Shown piece after piece: positions 51,505-59,798 of a stretch of 64,000 nucleotides of DNA (position 1 is the stretch's first letter; the number at the start of each line of letters is the position of its first letter). The stretch comes from Spirochaetaceae bacterium. Lineage in GTDB: Bacteria; Spirochaetota; Spirochaetia; Treponematales; Rectinemataceae. The notes below the pieces were generated by a model that did not search any database, was not told the origin of the DNA, and worked only from the letters and a program-made list of their open reading frames with translations. The DNA lies in contig JANXYQ010000014.1 in the NCBI GenBank assembly GCA_025355995.1, positions 42,481-106,480 on the forward strand, written 5' to 3'. The position numbers were made by a program, and so were the translations under genes.

Positions 51505-52878
51505 CTACTTATACTGCCCTTGGAATTCGCCTAACTTCTCCACGAATTCGTGGATCAGCGCCGTCTCCGGCAGGATCGTCGTGCGGAAGTGGTGCGTCCC
51601 GGGCATCTGCCCGAAGCCGGAGCCCGGCACCACGCAGATGCCTGTGGACTCGAGGAGGGAGAGGCAGTAGTCGTCGTCCGTCCGGTGGGCGGGCAGCTCG
51701 ACGCGGGGGAAGGCGTACATCGCGCCGGCGATCCGCGTACAACGGATGCCGGGTATACCGTTGAGCCCGTCCGCGAGGATGGCCGCGCGGGAGCGGAGCT
51801 CGGACATGATGTGGTCGCGCTCGGCGACGTAGAGGTCGTGGCTGGGGGACCCTTCCGCGGGAGGCGTGACCATGCAGTACGTGACCACCTGGCCGGGCAG
51901 GTTGGAGCAGAGGCTGATCGACTGGAGCTTGGTGATCTGGTCGACCACCTCGCCCGGCACGTTGCGGATCTCCATGTAGCCGCCGCGGTGCCCGCACTCG
52001 CCGATGAAGCCCTTGGACGTCGAGTGGAAGGAGAAGAGGGAGACGTCGGCGACGCCCATCTCGGCCATCACCTTGGCGAAGGAGTAGAAGGCGAAATCGG
52101 TGAGGTAGACGTCCTCCTGGTAGACCTCGTCGGTGAGGATGGAGAGGTCGTGGCTGCGGGCGAAATCTATGATCATCCTGATGTTCTCGTGGTCGAGGAC
52201 GGAGCCCGTGGGGTTGCCGGGGTTGAGGACGCAGATGGCCTTGACCTTGACGCCCTTGCGGACCGCGTCCATGAAGGCCTTGTCGAGGTGCTCGCGGGAG
52301 AGGCGCCAGTCGCGGTCCTCGTCGAGGTAGTAGGGCACCTGGCGGCCGCCGTAGAGGGTGATGGTCGCGGAGTAGAGGGGGTACTGCGGTATCGGCACCA
52401 TGATGCCGTCGGTAGGCCCGGAGATGAGGACGCGCAGGGCCATCTGCACACTCTTGCTCGCGCCGTCGCCGAGGAAGATCCAGTCGGGGTCGGATTCGAC
52501 GCCGTCGCGCTGGGAGATGAAACGGGCCACGGCCTCGCGGATGACCTTCACTCCCTTGGACTCGGAGTAGGCGCCGAGGCCGTGCACGGTGCCCTTGAGC
52601 AGGGTCCTGGCCGCCTGGACGACGTCGGGAGGGAAGATGGCCGCGGGGGAATCGAGCAGGGCCCCTCCTTCGAGGAGGGCGGGGTACTCGCAGAGGGCGA
52701 GGGTCTGGCGGATATAGGTCAGCGGCTTTTGCCCGAGGGCCTGGGGGTTCCCGATGTTGCCGTAGAGGATGCGCCTGCCCGCCTTCTCGAGCTCGGCTGC
52801 GCGTGCGACGATGGGGCCGCGCACGGCGTACTGGGTCTCGAGGACGGCCAGGCTAAGGTCGGTCAGTCGGACGGGCAT
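51505..52878 (-). CDS. Alanine-aminotransferase-like class I/II aminotransferase
   Basis: 457 residues. PLP-enzyme fold type I: ILYGNIGNPQALGQKPLTYI at the start, YPLYSATITLYGG, ICVLNPGNPTGSVLDHENIR, LTDEVYQEDVY and the PLP lysine in FHSTSKGFIGECGHRGGYME. This last block is the one typical of eukaryotic-type alanine aminotransferases and their bacterial relatives. Transfers the amino group between alanine and 2-oxoglutarate by family knowledge. SD AAGGAG before the ATG. Confidence 0.9.
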   Translation of the reverse strand: MPVRLTDLSLAVLETQYAVRGPIVARAAELEKAGRRILYGNIGNPQALGQKPLTYIRQTLALCEYPALLEGGALLDSPAAIFPPDVVQAARTLLKGTVHGLGAYSESKGVKVIREAVARFISQRDGVESDPDWIFLGDGASKSVQMALRVLISGPTDGIMVPIPQYPLYSATITLYGGRQVPYYLDEDRDWRLSREHLDKAFMDAVRKGVKVKAICVLNPGNPTGSVLDHENIRMIIDFARSHDLSILTDEVYQEDVYLTDFAFYSFAKVMAEMGVADVSLFSFHSTSKGFIGECGHRGGYMEIRNVPGEVVDQITKLQSISLCSNLPGQVVTYCMVTPPAEGSPSHDLYVAERDHIMSELRSRAAILADGLNGIPGIRCTRIAGAMYAFPRVELPAHRTDDDYCLSLLESTGICVVPGSGFGQMPGTHHFRTTILPETALIHEFVEKLGEFQGQYK

Positions 52879-53135
52879 GGGAGGCTCCTTACGAAAATGG
52901 CGGCGATACGGCGACGCGATCTCGCGTTTCGTAGCCGCTGAAATCAGAATCCGCGTATATCGTAGGCTTGCGCTTTCGGCAAGCTGGGCGTGGGTATTCT
53001 CTGCGTATCGGGGACGAGGGCGAACTCGCGGCAGGCTTCGCGCATCGCGCGCACCATAGCATTTTTCTCCCCCGAGAGGCTATAGACTAAGTCGGGCGAT
53101 TTGCCCGAAAATCCCGTCGCGAGGGGGAGGTAAAA
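52879..53135. other. Intergenic region between divergent aminotransferase and ABC genes
   Basis: 257 bp with no credible ORF. It carries the aminotransferase leader on the minus strand, a GCTTGC / GCAAGC hairpin near 52966-52984, and the promoter/operator area of the ABC pair at the right end. Confidence 0.5.
53081..53108 (+). promoter_or_regulatory. -10 and palindromic operator before the NatAB-like genes
   Basis: TATAGA/TAGACT (53081-53088) is followed by a perfect inverted repeat TCGGGC (53092-53097) / GCCCGA (53103-53108) with GATTT between, at the expected start of transcription. GGGGAGG then precedes the ATG at 53136. Reads as a repressor site; the -35 is poor. Confidence 0.45.
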
Positions 53136-54071
53136 ATGCTCGAGGCTTTCGATGTGCGCAAGCATTACGGCGAGGTCCGCGCCGTCGACGGGCTCTCGTT
53201 CGCCGCCGTGCCGGGGGAGATCTTCGGCCTCATCGGGCCCAACGGCGCGGGGAAGTCGACGACGATACGGATGGCGATGAACATCATCTCCCCCGACTCG
53301 GGGGAGATACGGATAAACGGGCGGCGCCTCGCGGAGGAGGACAAGGCCATAGTCGGCTACCTTCCCGAGGAGCGGGGCCTGTACCGCAAGGCCAAGGTCG
53401 AGGACATGCTCCTCTACCTCGCGGCCCTCAAGGGCTGTCCCGCGGCCCGGGCCCGCAAGGGCATTGACTCCTGGCTCGAGCGCTTCGGTATCCTGGAATG
53501 GAAGGGCCGCAAGATCGACGAGCTCTCCAAGGGCATGGCGCAAAAGGTCCAGTTCATCGGCGCCCTGGTCCACTCGCCCCGCCTCGTCCTCTTCGACGAG
53601 CCCTTCGCCGGGCTCGACCCCGTTTCCCAGGATACGCTCCTCGAGGCCATGCTCGAGCTCAAGGCCGGGGGCGTCACCATCCTGTTCTCGACCCACATCA
53701 TGGAGCACGCCGAGAAGGTCTGCGAGCGGATCCTCCTCGTCCATCGCGGCCGCGAGCTGGTCTCGGGCAAGCTCGCGGAGGTGAAGGCGCGCCATGGCCG
53801 CAACGCGGTGCAGATCGAGTACGACGGGGACGCCGCCTTCGCGCAGGGCCTGCCCTTCGTCGAGAGCGTCACGCGCTATCCGCGATGGCTCGAGGCCCAG
53901 CTCAAGCCCGGCTCCGACCCGGACGAGCTCTTCCGGGCCCTGGCCGGCAGAGTCAAGGTGCGGCGCTTCGAGGTCGTGGCGCCCTCGCTGCACAAGATCT
54001 TCACGAGCCTCGTCGGCGAGTCGCGCGAGGGCGCGGACGCCGAGGCCGCCGAGGGGGCAATCCATGAGTAA
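53136..54071 (+). CDS. ABC transporter ATPase, NatA/CcmA type
   Basis: 311 residues. Walker A GPNGAGKSTTIRMAMN, signature LSKGMAQKVQFIGALVHS, Walker B LVLFDEPFAGLDP and switch FSTHIMEHAEKV. A C-terminal domain of about 80 residues follows, as in NatA-type ATPases. The ABC2 permease gene starts inside its end (8-nt overlap). Exports Na+ or small molecules in known relatives; substrate here unknown. Confidence 0.93.
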   Translation: MLEAFDVRKHYGEVRAVDGLSFAAVPGEIFGLIGPNGAGKSTTIRMAMNIISPDSGEIRINGRRLAEEDKAIVGYLPEERGLYRKAKVEDMLLYLAALKGCPAARARKGIDSWLERFGILEWKGRKIDELSKGMAQKVQFIGALVHSPRLVLFDEPFAGLDPVSQDTLLEAMLELKAGGVTILFSTHIMEHAEKVCERILLVHRGRELVSGKLAEVKARHGRNAVQIEYDGDAAFAQGLPFVESVTRYPRWLEAQLKPGSDPDELFRALAGRVKVRRFEVVAPSLHKIFTSLVGESREGADAEAAEGAIHE

Positions 54072-55296
54072 GGCGCTGATCATCGCCAAGCGCGAATTCC
54101 TCGCCACCGCCGCGAACAAGGCCTTCGTGGTCATCACGCTGCTCGGCCCCCTGCTCATACTGGCGCTGACCGTGCTGCCGAGCGTCGTCTCGACGAGCGG
54201 CGTCGCGAGCGCGGGCGCCGTGGTGGCCGTCGTCGGCGGGGACGGCGCGACCCGGATCGCGCTCGCGGCGGCCCTGGCCCCGGCCAAGGCCGCGGTGGAG
54301 GACGCGGCCGACGAGGCCGCCGCCCGCGCGGGCATCGCGTCGGGGCGCTACGCGGCCGCCCTCCTCCTGCCCGCAGGCTGGACTGACGCGAGCACGCTCC
54401 GGCTCCTCGCGAAGACCGGCACCGACTACGCGCTATACGCGCGGGTCGAGGGCTCCGTCGCGGCGATGGCGCGCGAGGCCCACGCGGCCGCGAGCGGCGT
54501 CGATCCGGCCCTCGTCAAGCGCCTCCTCTCGGCGCCAGGCATCGACGTGGCCGTGCCCGGCAAGGAAGGGCGGGGGCCCGGCGGCGGACTGGACCAATAC
54601 CTGGGCATCCTCTTCACGGTCCTCGCCTTCGTGATGCTGATGTACATGACCGTCCTCCTCTACGGTCAACTCATCGGCCGGTCCGTCATCCAGGAGAAAA
54701 GCTCCAAGACGGTCGAGTTCATGCTGTCCTCGGTTTCCTCCCGGCAGCTCCTCGCCGGGAAGATCCTCGGCCCCGGGCTCGCCGGCCTCCTGCAGTATGC
54801 CTTCTGGATCGGCGTCGCCGCGGCGGGCATTGGGCTCCTGGGACCGGTCTTGCACCTCCAACTGCCGCCGACCCTCAGTTCCGGCAATCTCCTGGCCCTC
54901 GTCGCCTTCTTCATCCCGGCCTATTTCCTCTACTCCTCGATCTACGCGGCCCTCGGGGCCGGCGCGGAGGACGAGCAGCACCTGACCCAGCTCGCCTGGC
55001 CCCTGATGATCTGCCTCATGATACCCATGGTCCTGCTCAATCTCTTCCTATCGAACCCAAATTCAGCGGTCTCGGTCTTTTGCTCCTATTTCCCCCTGAC
55101 GAGCCCCATCGTGATGCTGATCCGCGTCCTCGTCTCGCCGCCGGCCTGGTGGGAGCTCGCCGCGAGCTACGCGATCCTCCTGGCCTCGGTATGGGGAGCC
55201 TATGTCCTGGCGGCGAAGGTATTCCGGATCGGCATCCTGATGACGGGCAAGAGGCGCAAGCTGGGGGAGATCCTCCGCTGGGCGGCAATCCGCTAA
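54064..55296 (+). CDS. ABC-2 type permease, NatB-like
   Basis: 410 residues. TM1 (AFVVITLLGPLLILALTVLP), an outer domain of about 150 residues with Ala-rich sequence, then five helices including YLGILFTVLAFVMLMYMTVL and a VIQEKSSKTVEFMLSSVSSR loop, the usual ATPase-coupling element of ABC-2 permeases. ATG 54064 overlaps the ATPase gene end. Works with the preceding ATPase. Confidence 0.9.
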   Translation: MSKALIIAKREFLATAANKAFVVITLLGPLLILALTVLPSVVSTSGVASAGAVVAVVGGDGATRIALAAALAPAKAAVEDAADEAAARAGIASGRYAAALLLPAGWTDASTLRLLAKTGTDYALYARVEGSVAAMAREAHAAASGVDPALVKRLLSAPGIDVAVPGKEGRGPGGGLDQYLGILFTVLAFVMLMYMTVLLYGQLIGRSVIQEKSSKTVEFMLSSVSSRQLLAGKILGPGLAGLLQYAFWIGVAAAGIGLLGPVLHLQLPPTLSSGNLLALVAFFIPAYFLYSSIYAALGAGAEDEQHLTQLAWPLMICLMIPMVLLNLFLSNPNSAVSVFCSYFPLTSPIVMLIRVLVSPPAWWELAASYAILLASVWGAYVLAAKVFRIGILMTGKRRKLGEILRWAAIR

Positions 55297-55302
55297 ACGA
55301 AG

Positions 55303-55308
55303 TATACT
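55303..55308 (+). promoter_or_regulatory. -10 element (TATACT) before the hydrolase gene
   Basis: TATACT ends 7 nt before ATG 55316, only a few nt after the permease stop. No good -35. Possible internal leaderless promoter. Confidence 0.35.
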
Positions 55309-55315
55309 CGTGGCC

Positions 55316-56317
55316 ATGAGCGAACTCCTCGCCGCCCTCCTCGTCGGGCTGCCGACCCTCGCGGCCCTTATCGTCCTGCTCGGCTGGGTCTCCTATCGCG
55401 GGATGATCCACTTCCGGATACGCGACGAGGCCTACATCCGCGACGCGATGCTCGCCTCCGGGATGCTGGCCCAGGCCGACCTAGAGCTGCCCTGGATCGA
55501 GGAGGAGATCCCCTCCCCCTCGGGCTACTCCTTGAGCCTCCACGCGCTGAAAGGGGACGGGCGAGGGATCGCCTTGTTTCATCACGGAGTCGGCTCGGGC
55601 TGGCTGACGATGGTCCGGTATACGCGGCTCTTCCTGGCCGAGGGCTGGACCGTGGTCGCCTTCGACTCGAGGGGGCACGGCGAATCGGACGGGCGCGTCC
55701 TCGGGAAGCGCGCGCCGCGACCGAGTTATGGCTACTACGAGAAGGCCGACCTTAAGGCGGTCGCGGATTGGAGCTTCGCCGCCTTTGGCGGCGCCCGATT
55801 AGCCGGCGCCCCGTCGGGGAAGGACGGTGGCTTCGAGAAGCCGCGCTTCATCGTCTTCGGCGAGTCGATGGGCGCCGCGACCGCGCTCCAGTACGCTCCC
55901 CTCGACCCTCGCCTGGACGCGGTCATCGCCGACTGCCCCTACTCCTCGGCCCTCGCCGAGCTCGACTACAGGCTGAAGGCGGCGCTCGTCCCTCGGCCCT
56001 TCCGCGCCCTCGTCGCGAGGGCCGCGGACGCCTTCTGCCGCCGCCTCGAGGGCTTCAGCCTCCGCGACGCCGATCCCTCGCGCGCCATCCTCGAGACGGA
56101 GCTGCCGATCCTCTTTATCCACGGCCTCGAGGACCGCTACGTGCCCTGGCGCATGTCGATGGTGATGGCCGAGACGAGGCGGCGACGCCTTCCGGGAGCG
56201 ATAACGGAGCTCCTCCTCGTGCCCGGGGCGCGGCACACGGGAAGCCTCGCCGTCGACCCGGAAGGCTACCTCGAGGCGCTGCGGGGATTCCTAGAGAGCG
56301 CCCTAGCGAAGCGTTAG
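55316..56317 (+). CDS. Alpha/beta hydrolase with N-terminal membrane anchor
   Basis: 333 residues. N-terminal hydrophobic helix (LLAALLVGLPTLAALIVLLG), then an alpha/beta-hydrolase fold: oxyanion HHGVGSGW, FDSRGHGESDGR, nucleophile elbow FGESMGAAT, Asp in FIHGLEDRYVPW and His in GARHTGSLAVD. Serine hydrolase of unknown substrate, membrane-tethered. ATG 55316 is preferred to GTG 55310, which lies only 1 nt past TATACT. The last codons and stop come from the repeat block at 56304-56339. Confidence 0.87.
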   Translation: MSELLAALLVGLPTLAALIVLLGWVSYRGMIHFRIRDEAYIRDAMLASGMLAQADLELPWIEEEIPSPSGYSLSLHALKGDGRGIALFHHGVGSGWLTMVRYTRLFLAEGWTVVAFDSRGHGESDGRVLGKRAPRPSYGYYEKADLKAVADWSFAAFGGARLAGAPSGKDGGFEKPRFIVFGESMGAATALQYAPLDPRLDAVIADCPYSSALAELDYRLKAALVPRPFRALVARAADAFCRRLEGFSLRDADPSRAILETELPILFIHGLEDRYVPWRMSMVMAETRRRRLPGAITELLLVPGARHTGSLAVDPEGYLEALRGFLESALAKR

Positions 56318-56339
56318 CCGAAGGCCTAGCGAAGCGTTT
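56304..56339. repeat. Dispersed short repeat block (copy B)
   Basis: TAGCGAAGCGTTAG (56304-56317), GCCGAAGGCCTA (56317-56328), and a second partial TAGCGAAGCGTT (56327-56338) in tandem. The same two words occur at 17221-17267. The block contains the TAG stop of the hydrolase gene. Confidence 0.6.
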
Positions 56340-56434
56340 GGCGCTACGGGGATTCCTGGCCGCGGCCCTCGCGCCCGGCGCCCGCTAGGCGAGCCGTGTC
56401 CTAAGCTTCCTCTTTGCTATATACTCCCCCGCAT

Positions 56435-57715
56435 ATGAGCGAGATGCTAGACACAGAGATCCGATCCGAGCGCGCCTTCCTGGTCGGGGTCCAGACCGAC
56501 AAGGTCTCCAAGGGCAACGCCGAGAGCCTCCTGGCAGAGCTCGGCGGCCTCGCCTCGACCCTGGGCCTGGAGGAATCCGGGCGCATGCTCGTGCGCGTGC
56601 GCGAGCGCAACGCCGCCCTCCTCCTCGGCACGGGCAAGTCCGACGAGATCGTCGCGGCGGCCACGGCGGCGGCCTCGGACTCGATCCTCTTCGACCACCC
56701 CCTCTCCCCCACCCAGCAGCGCAATTGGGAGACCCTCTCGGGCCTCAAGGCCTACGACCGCAACGAGCTCATCATCCGCATCTTCGCGAGCCGCGCCCGC
56801 ACGAAGGAGGCCGCCCTCCAGGTCGAGCTCGCCCAGCTCGAGTACTCCCTGCCGCGCCTCGCCCACTCCTACGACGCCCTCTCCCGGCAGCGGGGGGGGC
56901 GCTACGGCACCAAGGGCTCGGGCGAGCAGAAGATCGAGCTGGACCGCCGCGAGATAGAGCAGCGCATCCACGAGATCAAGGACGAGCTCAAGGACGTGCG
57001 TAAGTCGCGCGACGTGCAGCGGGCCAGGCGCGAGAAGGCCTCGGTCCCGAGGGCGGCCATCGTCGGCTACACGAACGCCGGCAAATCGAGCCTCCTCAAC
57101 TCGCTCGCGGCCGCGGACGTCCTCGCCCAGGACAAGCTCTTCGCCACCCTCGACCCGACCACGCGGCGCATGAGCCTGAGCAAGGGCGGCTCCCTCCTGC
57201 TGACGGATACCGTAGGCTTCGTGCGCAACCTCCCCCACCACCTCGTCGAGGCCTTCAAGGCCACCCTCGAGGAGGCCGCCCAGGCCGACCTCCTGGTCGA
57301 GGTCGTCGACGCGGCCGACCTCGAGGCGGAGGTCCACATGGAGGCGACGGACAAGGTCCTGCGCGAGATCGGCGCCGGGGACGTGCCCCGCGTGCTCGCG
57401 GTCAACAAGATAGATCTCGTCGCCGATCCGGCCGTCCTCGAGGCCTGGCTCGCCCGCCATCCCGATGCCGCCCTCTGCTCCATTAAGACGGGCGCGGGGC
57501 TAGGCGCGCTCTCCGCCGCGATCGAGGACAGGCTCACGGCCGCCTCGGGAGAGCTCAGCGTGCGCGTGCCCGACGCCGAGTACGCCTTGGTCGCCCTATT
57601 GCACCGCGAGGCCTCGATACTGAGCGAGTCGCGCGAGGACGAGGCGACGGTGCTGCGCGTGCGCCTGCCGGAGAGGCTCGCCTCGAGGTTCCAGAAGTAC
57701 AGGATGGAGGACTAG
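56435..57715 (+). CDS. hflX: GTPase HflX
   Basis: 426 residues. Ribosome-associated GTPase that splits stalled 70S or 100S ribosomes. N-terminal HflX domain (LVRVRERNAALLLGTGKSDE; FDHPLSPTQQRNWE), coiled-coil linker (RRYG-like GRYGTKGSGEQKIELDRREI), G1 IVGYTNAGKSSLLNS, G3 DTVGFVRNLPHHLVEAFKAT and G4 AVNKIDL. TATACT ends 9 nt before ATG 56435 and there is no Shine-Dalgarno. Convergent with the 147-aa gene. Confidence 0.95.
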   Translation: MSEMLDTEIRSERAFLVGVQTDKVSKGNAESLLAELGGLASTLGLEESGRMLVRVRERNAALLLGTGKSDEIVAAATAAASDSILFDHPLSPTQQRNWETLSGLKAYDRNELIIRIFASRARTKEAALQVELAQLEYSLPRLAHSYDALSRQRGGRYGTKGSGEQKIELDRREIEQRIHEIKDELKDVRKSRDVQRARREKASVPRAAIVGYTNAGKSSLLNSLAAADVLAQDKLFATLDPTTRRMSLSKGGSLLLTDTVGFVRNLPHHLVEAFKATLEEAAQADLLVEVVDAADLEAEVHMEATDKVLREIGAGDVPRVLAVNKIDLVADPAVLEAWLARHPDAALCSIKTGAGLGALSAAIEDRLTAASGELSVRVPDAEYALVALLHREASILSESREDEATVLRVRLPERLASRFQKYRMED

Positions 57716-57741
57716 GCTCCCCCCGACCGGTCAGTCCGGCC

Positions 57742-58185
57742 CTAGCGGGGCAGGGACATGAACTCGGAGAACTCGTACTCGATGCGGCCGTCCTCGCGGA
57801 CCCGCATCGAGGCATGCCCCTTCTTCGCCAGGCTGTCGAGGACCGACTCGGCCTCCTCGATGCCCATGCCGCAGTCCAGGGCGACGAGGGTGGGCGTCAC
57901 GCGGCCGGAGCGGTCGCGAGCGATAACGAGGACCGAGCGCTCGCGCTCGAGGGCGCGCTCCCTCTCCCCGAGCCTCTTGGCGGCGGGGGCGGCGCTCCGC
58001 GCAGCGATGATACCGGACAGGCCCCTGGCCGCCGGGAAGAGGCCGCCGAACAAGGCGCCGAAGAGGGCCCAGACTTGGTGGCCTCCGTAAGCCCAGAAGG
58101 CTATAAAGCCCCCGCCCACGACGAGCCCCGTTATCAGGGACTCCACCGAGGTTTTTTGCCTGTCGCCTCTCTCTCGCTTGGCCAT
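57742..58185 (-). CDS. Small membrane protein with winged-helix-like C-terminus, unknown
   Basis: 147 residues. Two membrane segments (about 17-57, LITGLVVGGGFIAFWAYGGH then a second Gly-rich helix), a charged coiled stretch (KRLGERERALERERSVLVIA), and a compact C-terminal domain, TLVALDCGMGIEEAESVLDS then LAKKGHASMRVREDGRIEYE. That domain reads like a winged helix or DprA-type small domain. Starts 3 nt after the DUF5312-like gene. I recognise no family. Confidence 0.7.
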   Translation of the reverse strand: MAKRERGDRQKTSVESLITGLVVGGGFIAFWAYGGHQVWALFGALFGGLFPAARGLSGIIAARSAAPAAKRLGERERALERERSVLVIARDRSGRVTPTLVALDCGMGIEEAESVLDSLAKKGHASMRVREDGRIEYEFSEFMSLPR

Positions 58186-58188
58186 GCG

Positions 58189-59763
58189 CTAGGCGTCCTC
58201 ATCGCCCTTCACGAAATATTGAAGGAGCTGCACGATGAAGTAGATCTTCTTGTAGGTGTCGACGATCCAGGGCTTGAAGGGCCGCTGGCTCTGGCTCTCC
58301 ACTTCCTTCCAATTGAGGAGGATCTCGTGGTGGGGTTTCTGCAGGTCCTCGATGAGGTTCTTGAGCTGGCGCCCTATCCCTATCAGGTTGACCGCCGCCT
58401 TGCTGATCATGGCGGTGGCCTTGTCGTTCGTCTCCTTGAGCGCACCGCGAAGGTACTTGACGGCGTCCTTGTCGCGGTCCGCCTTCGCGAGGGCCGAGCG
58501 CATGCGCGTGCCCAGCTCGCCCTCGTCCGCGAGCTCCTCGTCGAATTGGAGGATCTTCTCGGAGACGTCCATTATCGAGTGGTAGCAATCCGAGAGCTGC
58601 TGGGACTGCAGGGTCGCCGTCCACTGGCCGCGGATGATCAGTATGTCCACGAGCTCGCGTATGTCCTTCTTGAAGAAGTCCATCAGGTAGGCCTTGAGGT
58701 AGTTCATGGCCTGGGTCTGGGTATAGCCGCCGAGCATCTTCTTCGCGAAGACGACGTTCGCCTTCTCGGTATAGTTCTTCATCCTGAGGATGACGGTCGT
58801 CCCGAAAACCTGGTTGGCGATCTCGTCTATCTTGGAATTGCGCCTCTCCTGGACGATGCGCTGGAGGACGGTCTCGATCTGGATCTTCAGCTTCTGGAGG
58901 AAGGGCTCGACGATCCGGTCGTTCGGGCTCCGGGGCTTGGCCTCCCAGAAGGGGTCCTCCTTCAGGTGCCTGACGATCATCTCGAGGACGAGGCTCTTGC
59001 GGAGCTCCGCCGCGGCCGCCACGAATTTGGACCACGCCTCGATCGGCACGATGTCGATCTTCTTGTAGTCCTTGAGCGCCCCGAAGATGCGCGGCCAGTC
59101 GGTCTCGAGGTCGAGGGCGCTGAAGACCTCGAGGAAGTCCTGCAGGTCCTCGGCTACGTACTCGCCGTTGATGGAGTCGAACTTGGGCTTGTAGGAGAAG
59201 CTGCGCTCGGGGAGGCCCGAGTCGAATTTCTTGAGCAGGAAGTAATAGTCGAAGTTGACGAAATTGATGAAGGCCAGCAGGGTGTTGTAGGCCTCGTCGA
59301 TGATCCTGCTCTTCTCCCCGTCGAAGACGACGAAGAAGGAGGTCAGGTCGCGCTTGGTCTCCTGCTGGACCGTGGAGAGGGAGAGGGTCCTGGCCCGCTC
59401 GGCGATGTGCGCCTCGGTGAGGCGCTCCGAGAGCTCGCGCTGTTCGAGCGTGAGGAAGCTCTCGATCACGAAGGCCCTCAGCGCGCCAGAGGCGGCCGAG
59501 TTGCCGAGGAGGAGCTGGGCCGGCGCGGCCAGCTTGTAGATCTCGTAGAAGAACTTGGCGAGGCCGGGAAGGGCTTCCTGGCCCTTGGGTTTGTAGAACT
59601 TATAACGGGAGCGGGAGAGCTCCTTCGCGACGCCGCGGAGGAATTTCTTCTTCTCGGCCTCGGGATCGCCCATGCCCGCGAACGTCGAGAATATACGGCG
59701 GAGAAAGCCTTCGGGCTTGGCTCCTCGCGCGGCGGTATCGCCGACCTTGCCCTTGCTCGTCAT
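58189..59763 (-). CDS. Spirochaete-conserved protein (DUF5312-like), unknown function
   Basis: 524 residues, soluble, almost all helical, Lys/Phe/Tyr-rich. Segments such as RYKFYKPKGQEALPGLAKFF, FDYYFLLKKFDSGLPERSFS and YTQTQAMNYLKAYLMDFFKK resemble the DUF5312 family of treponemes as I remember it. No enzyme motif. The promoter TTGACC-N17-TAGAGT ends 6 nt before the ATG, so it may be leaderless. Co-transcribed with the 147-aa membrane protein. Confidence 0.7.
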   Translation of the reverse strand: MTSKGKVGDTAARGAKPEGFLRRIFSTFAGMGDPEAEKKKFLRGVAKELSRSRYKFYKPKGQEALPGLAKFFYEIYKLAAPAQLLLGNSAASGALRAFVIESFLTLEQRELSERLTEAHIAERARTLSLSTVQQETKRDLTSFFVVFDGEKSRIIDEAYNTLLAFINFVNFDYYFLLKKFDSGLPERSFSYKPKFDSINGEYVAEDLQDFLEVFSALDLETDWPRIFGALKDYKKIDIVPIEAWSKFVAAAAELRKSLVLEMIVRHLKEDPFWEAKPRSPNDRIVEPFLQKLKIQIETVLQRIVQERRNSKIDEIANQVFGTTVILRMKNYTEKANVVFAKKMLGGYTQTQAMNYLKAYLMDFFKKDIRELVDILIIRGQWTATLQSQQLSDCYHSIMDVSEKILQFDEELADEGELGTRMRSALAKADRDKDAVKYLRGALKETNDKATAMISKAAVNLIGIGRQLKNLIEDLQKPHHEILLNWKEVESQSQRPFKPWIVDTYKKIYFIVQLLQYFVKGDEDA

Positions 59764-59769
59764 TCCACT

Positions 59770-59798
59770 ACTCTATAGGCAGGGAGGTCCGCGGTCAA
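59770..59798 (-). promoter_or_regulatory. Leaderless-type promoter of the DUF5312-like gene
   Basis: Minus strand TTGACC (59798-59793), 17-bp spacer, TAGAGT (59775-59770), then 6 nt to the ATG at 59763. Same geometry as at 48426. Confidence 0.55.
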
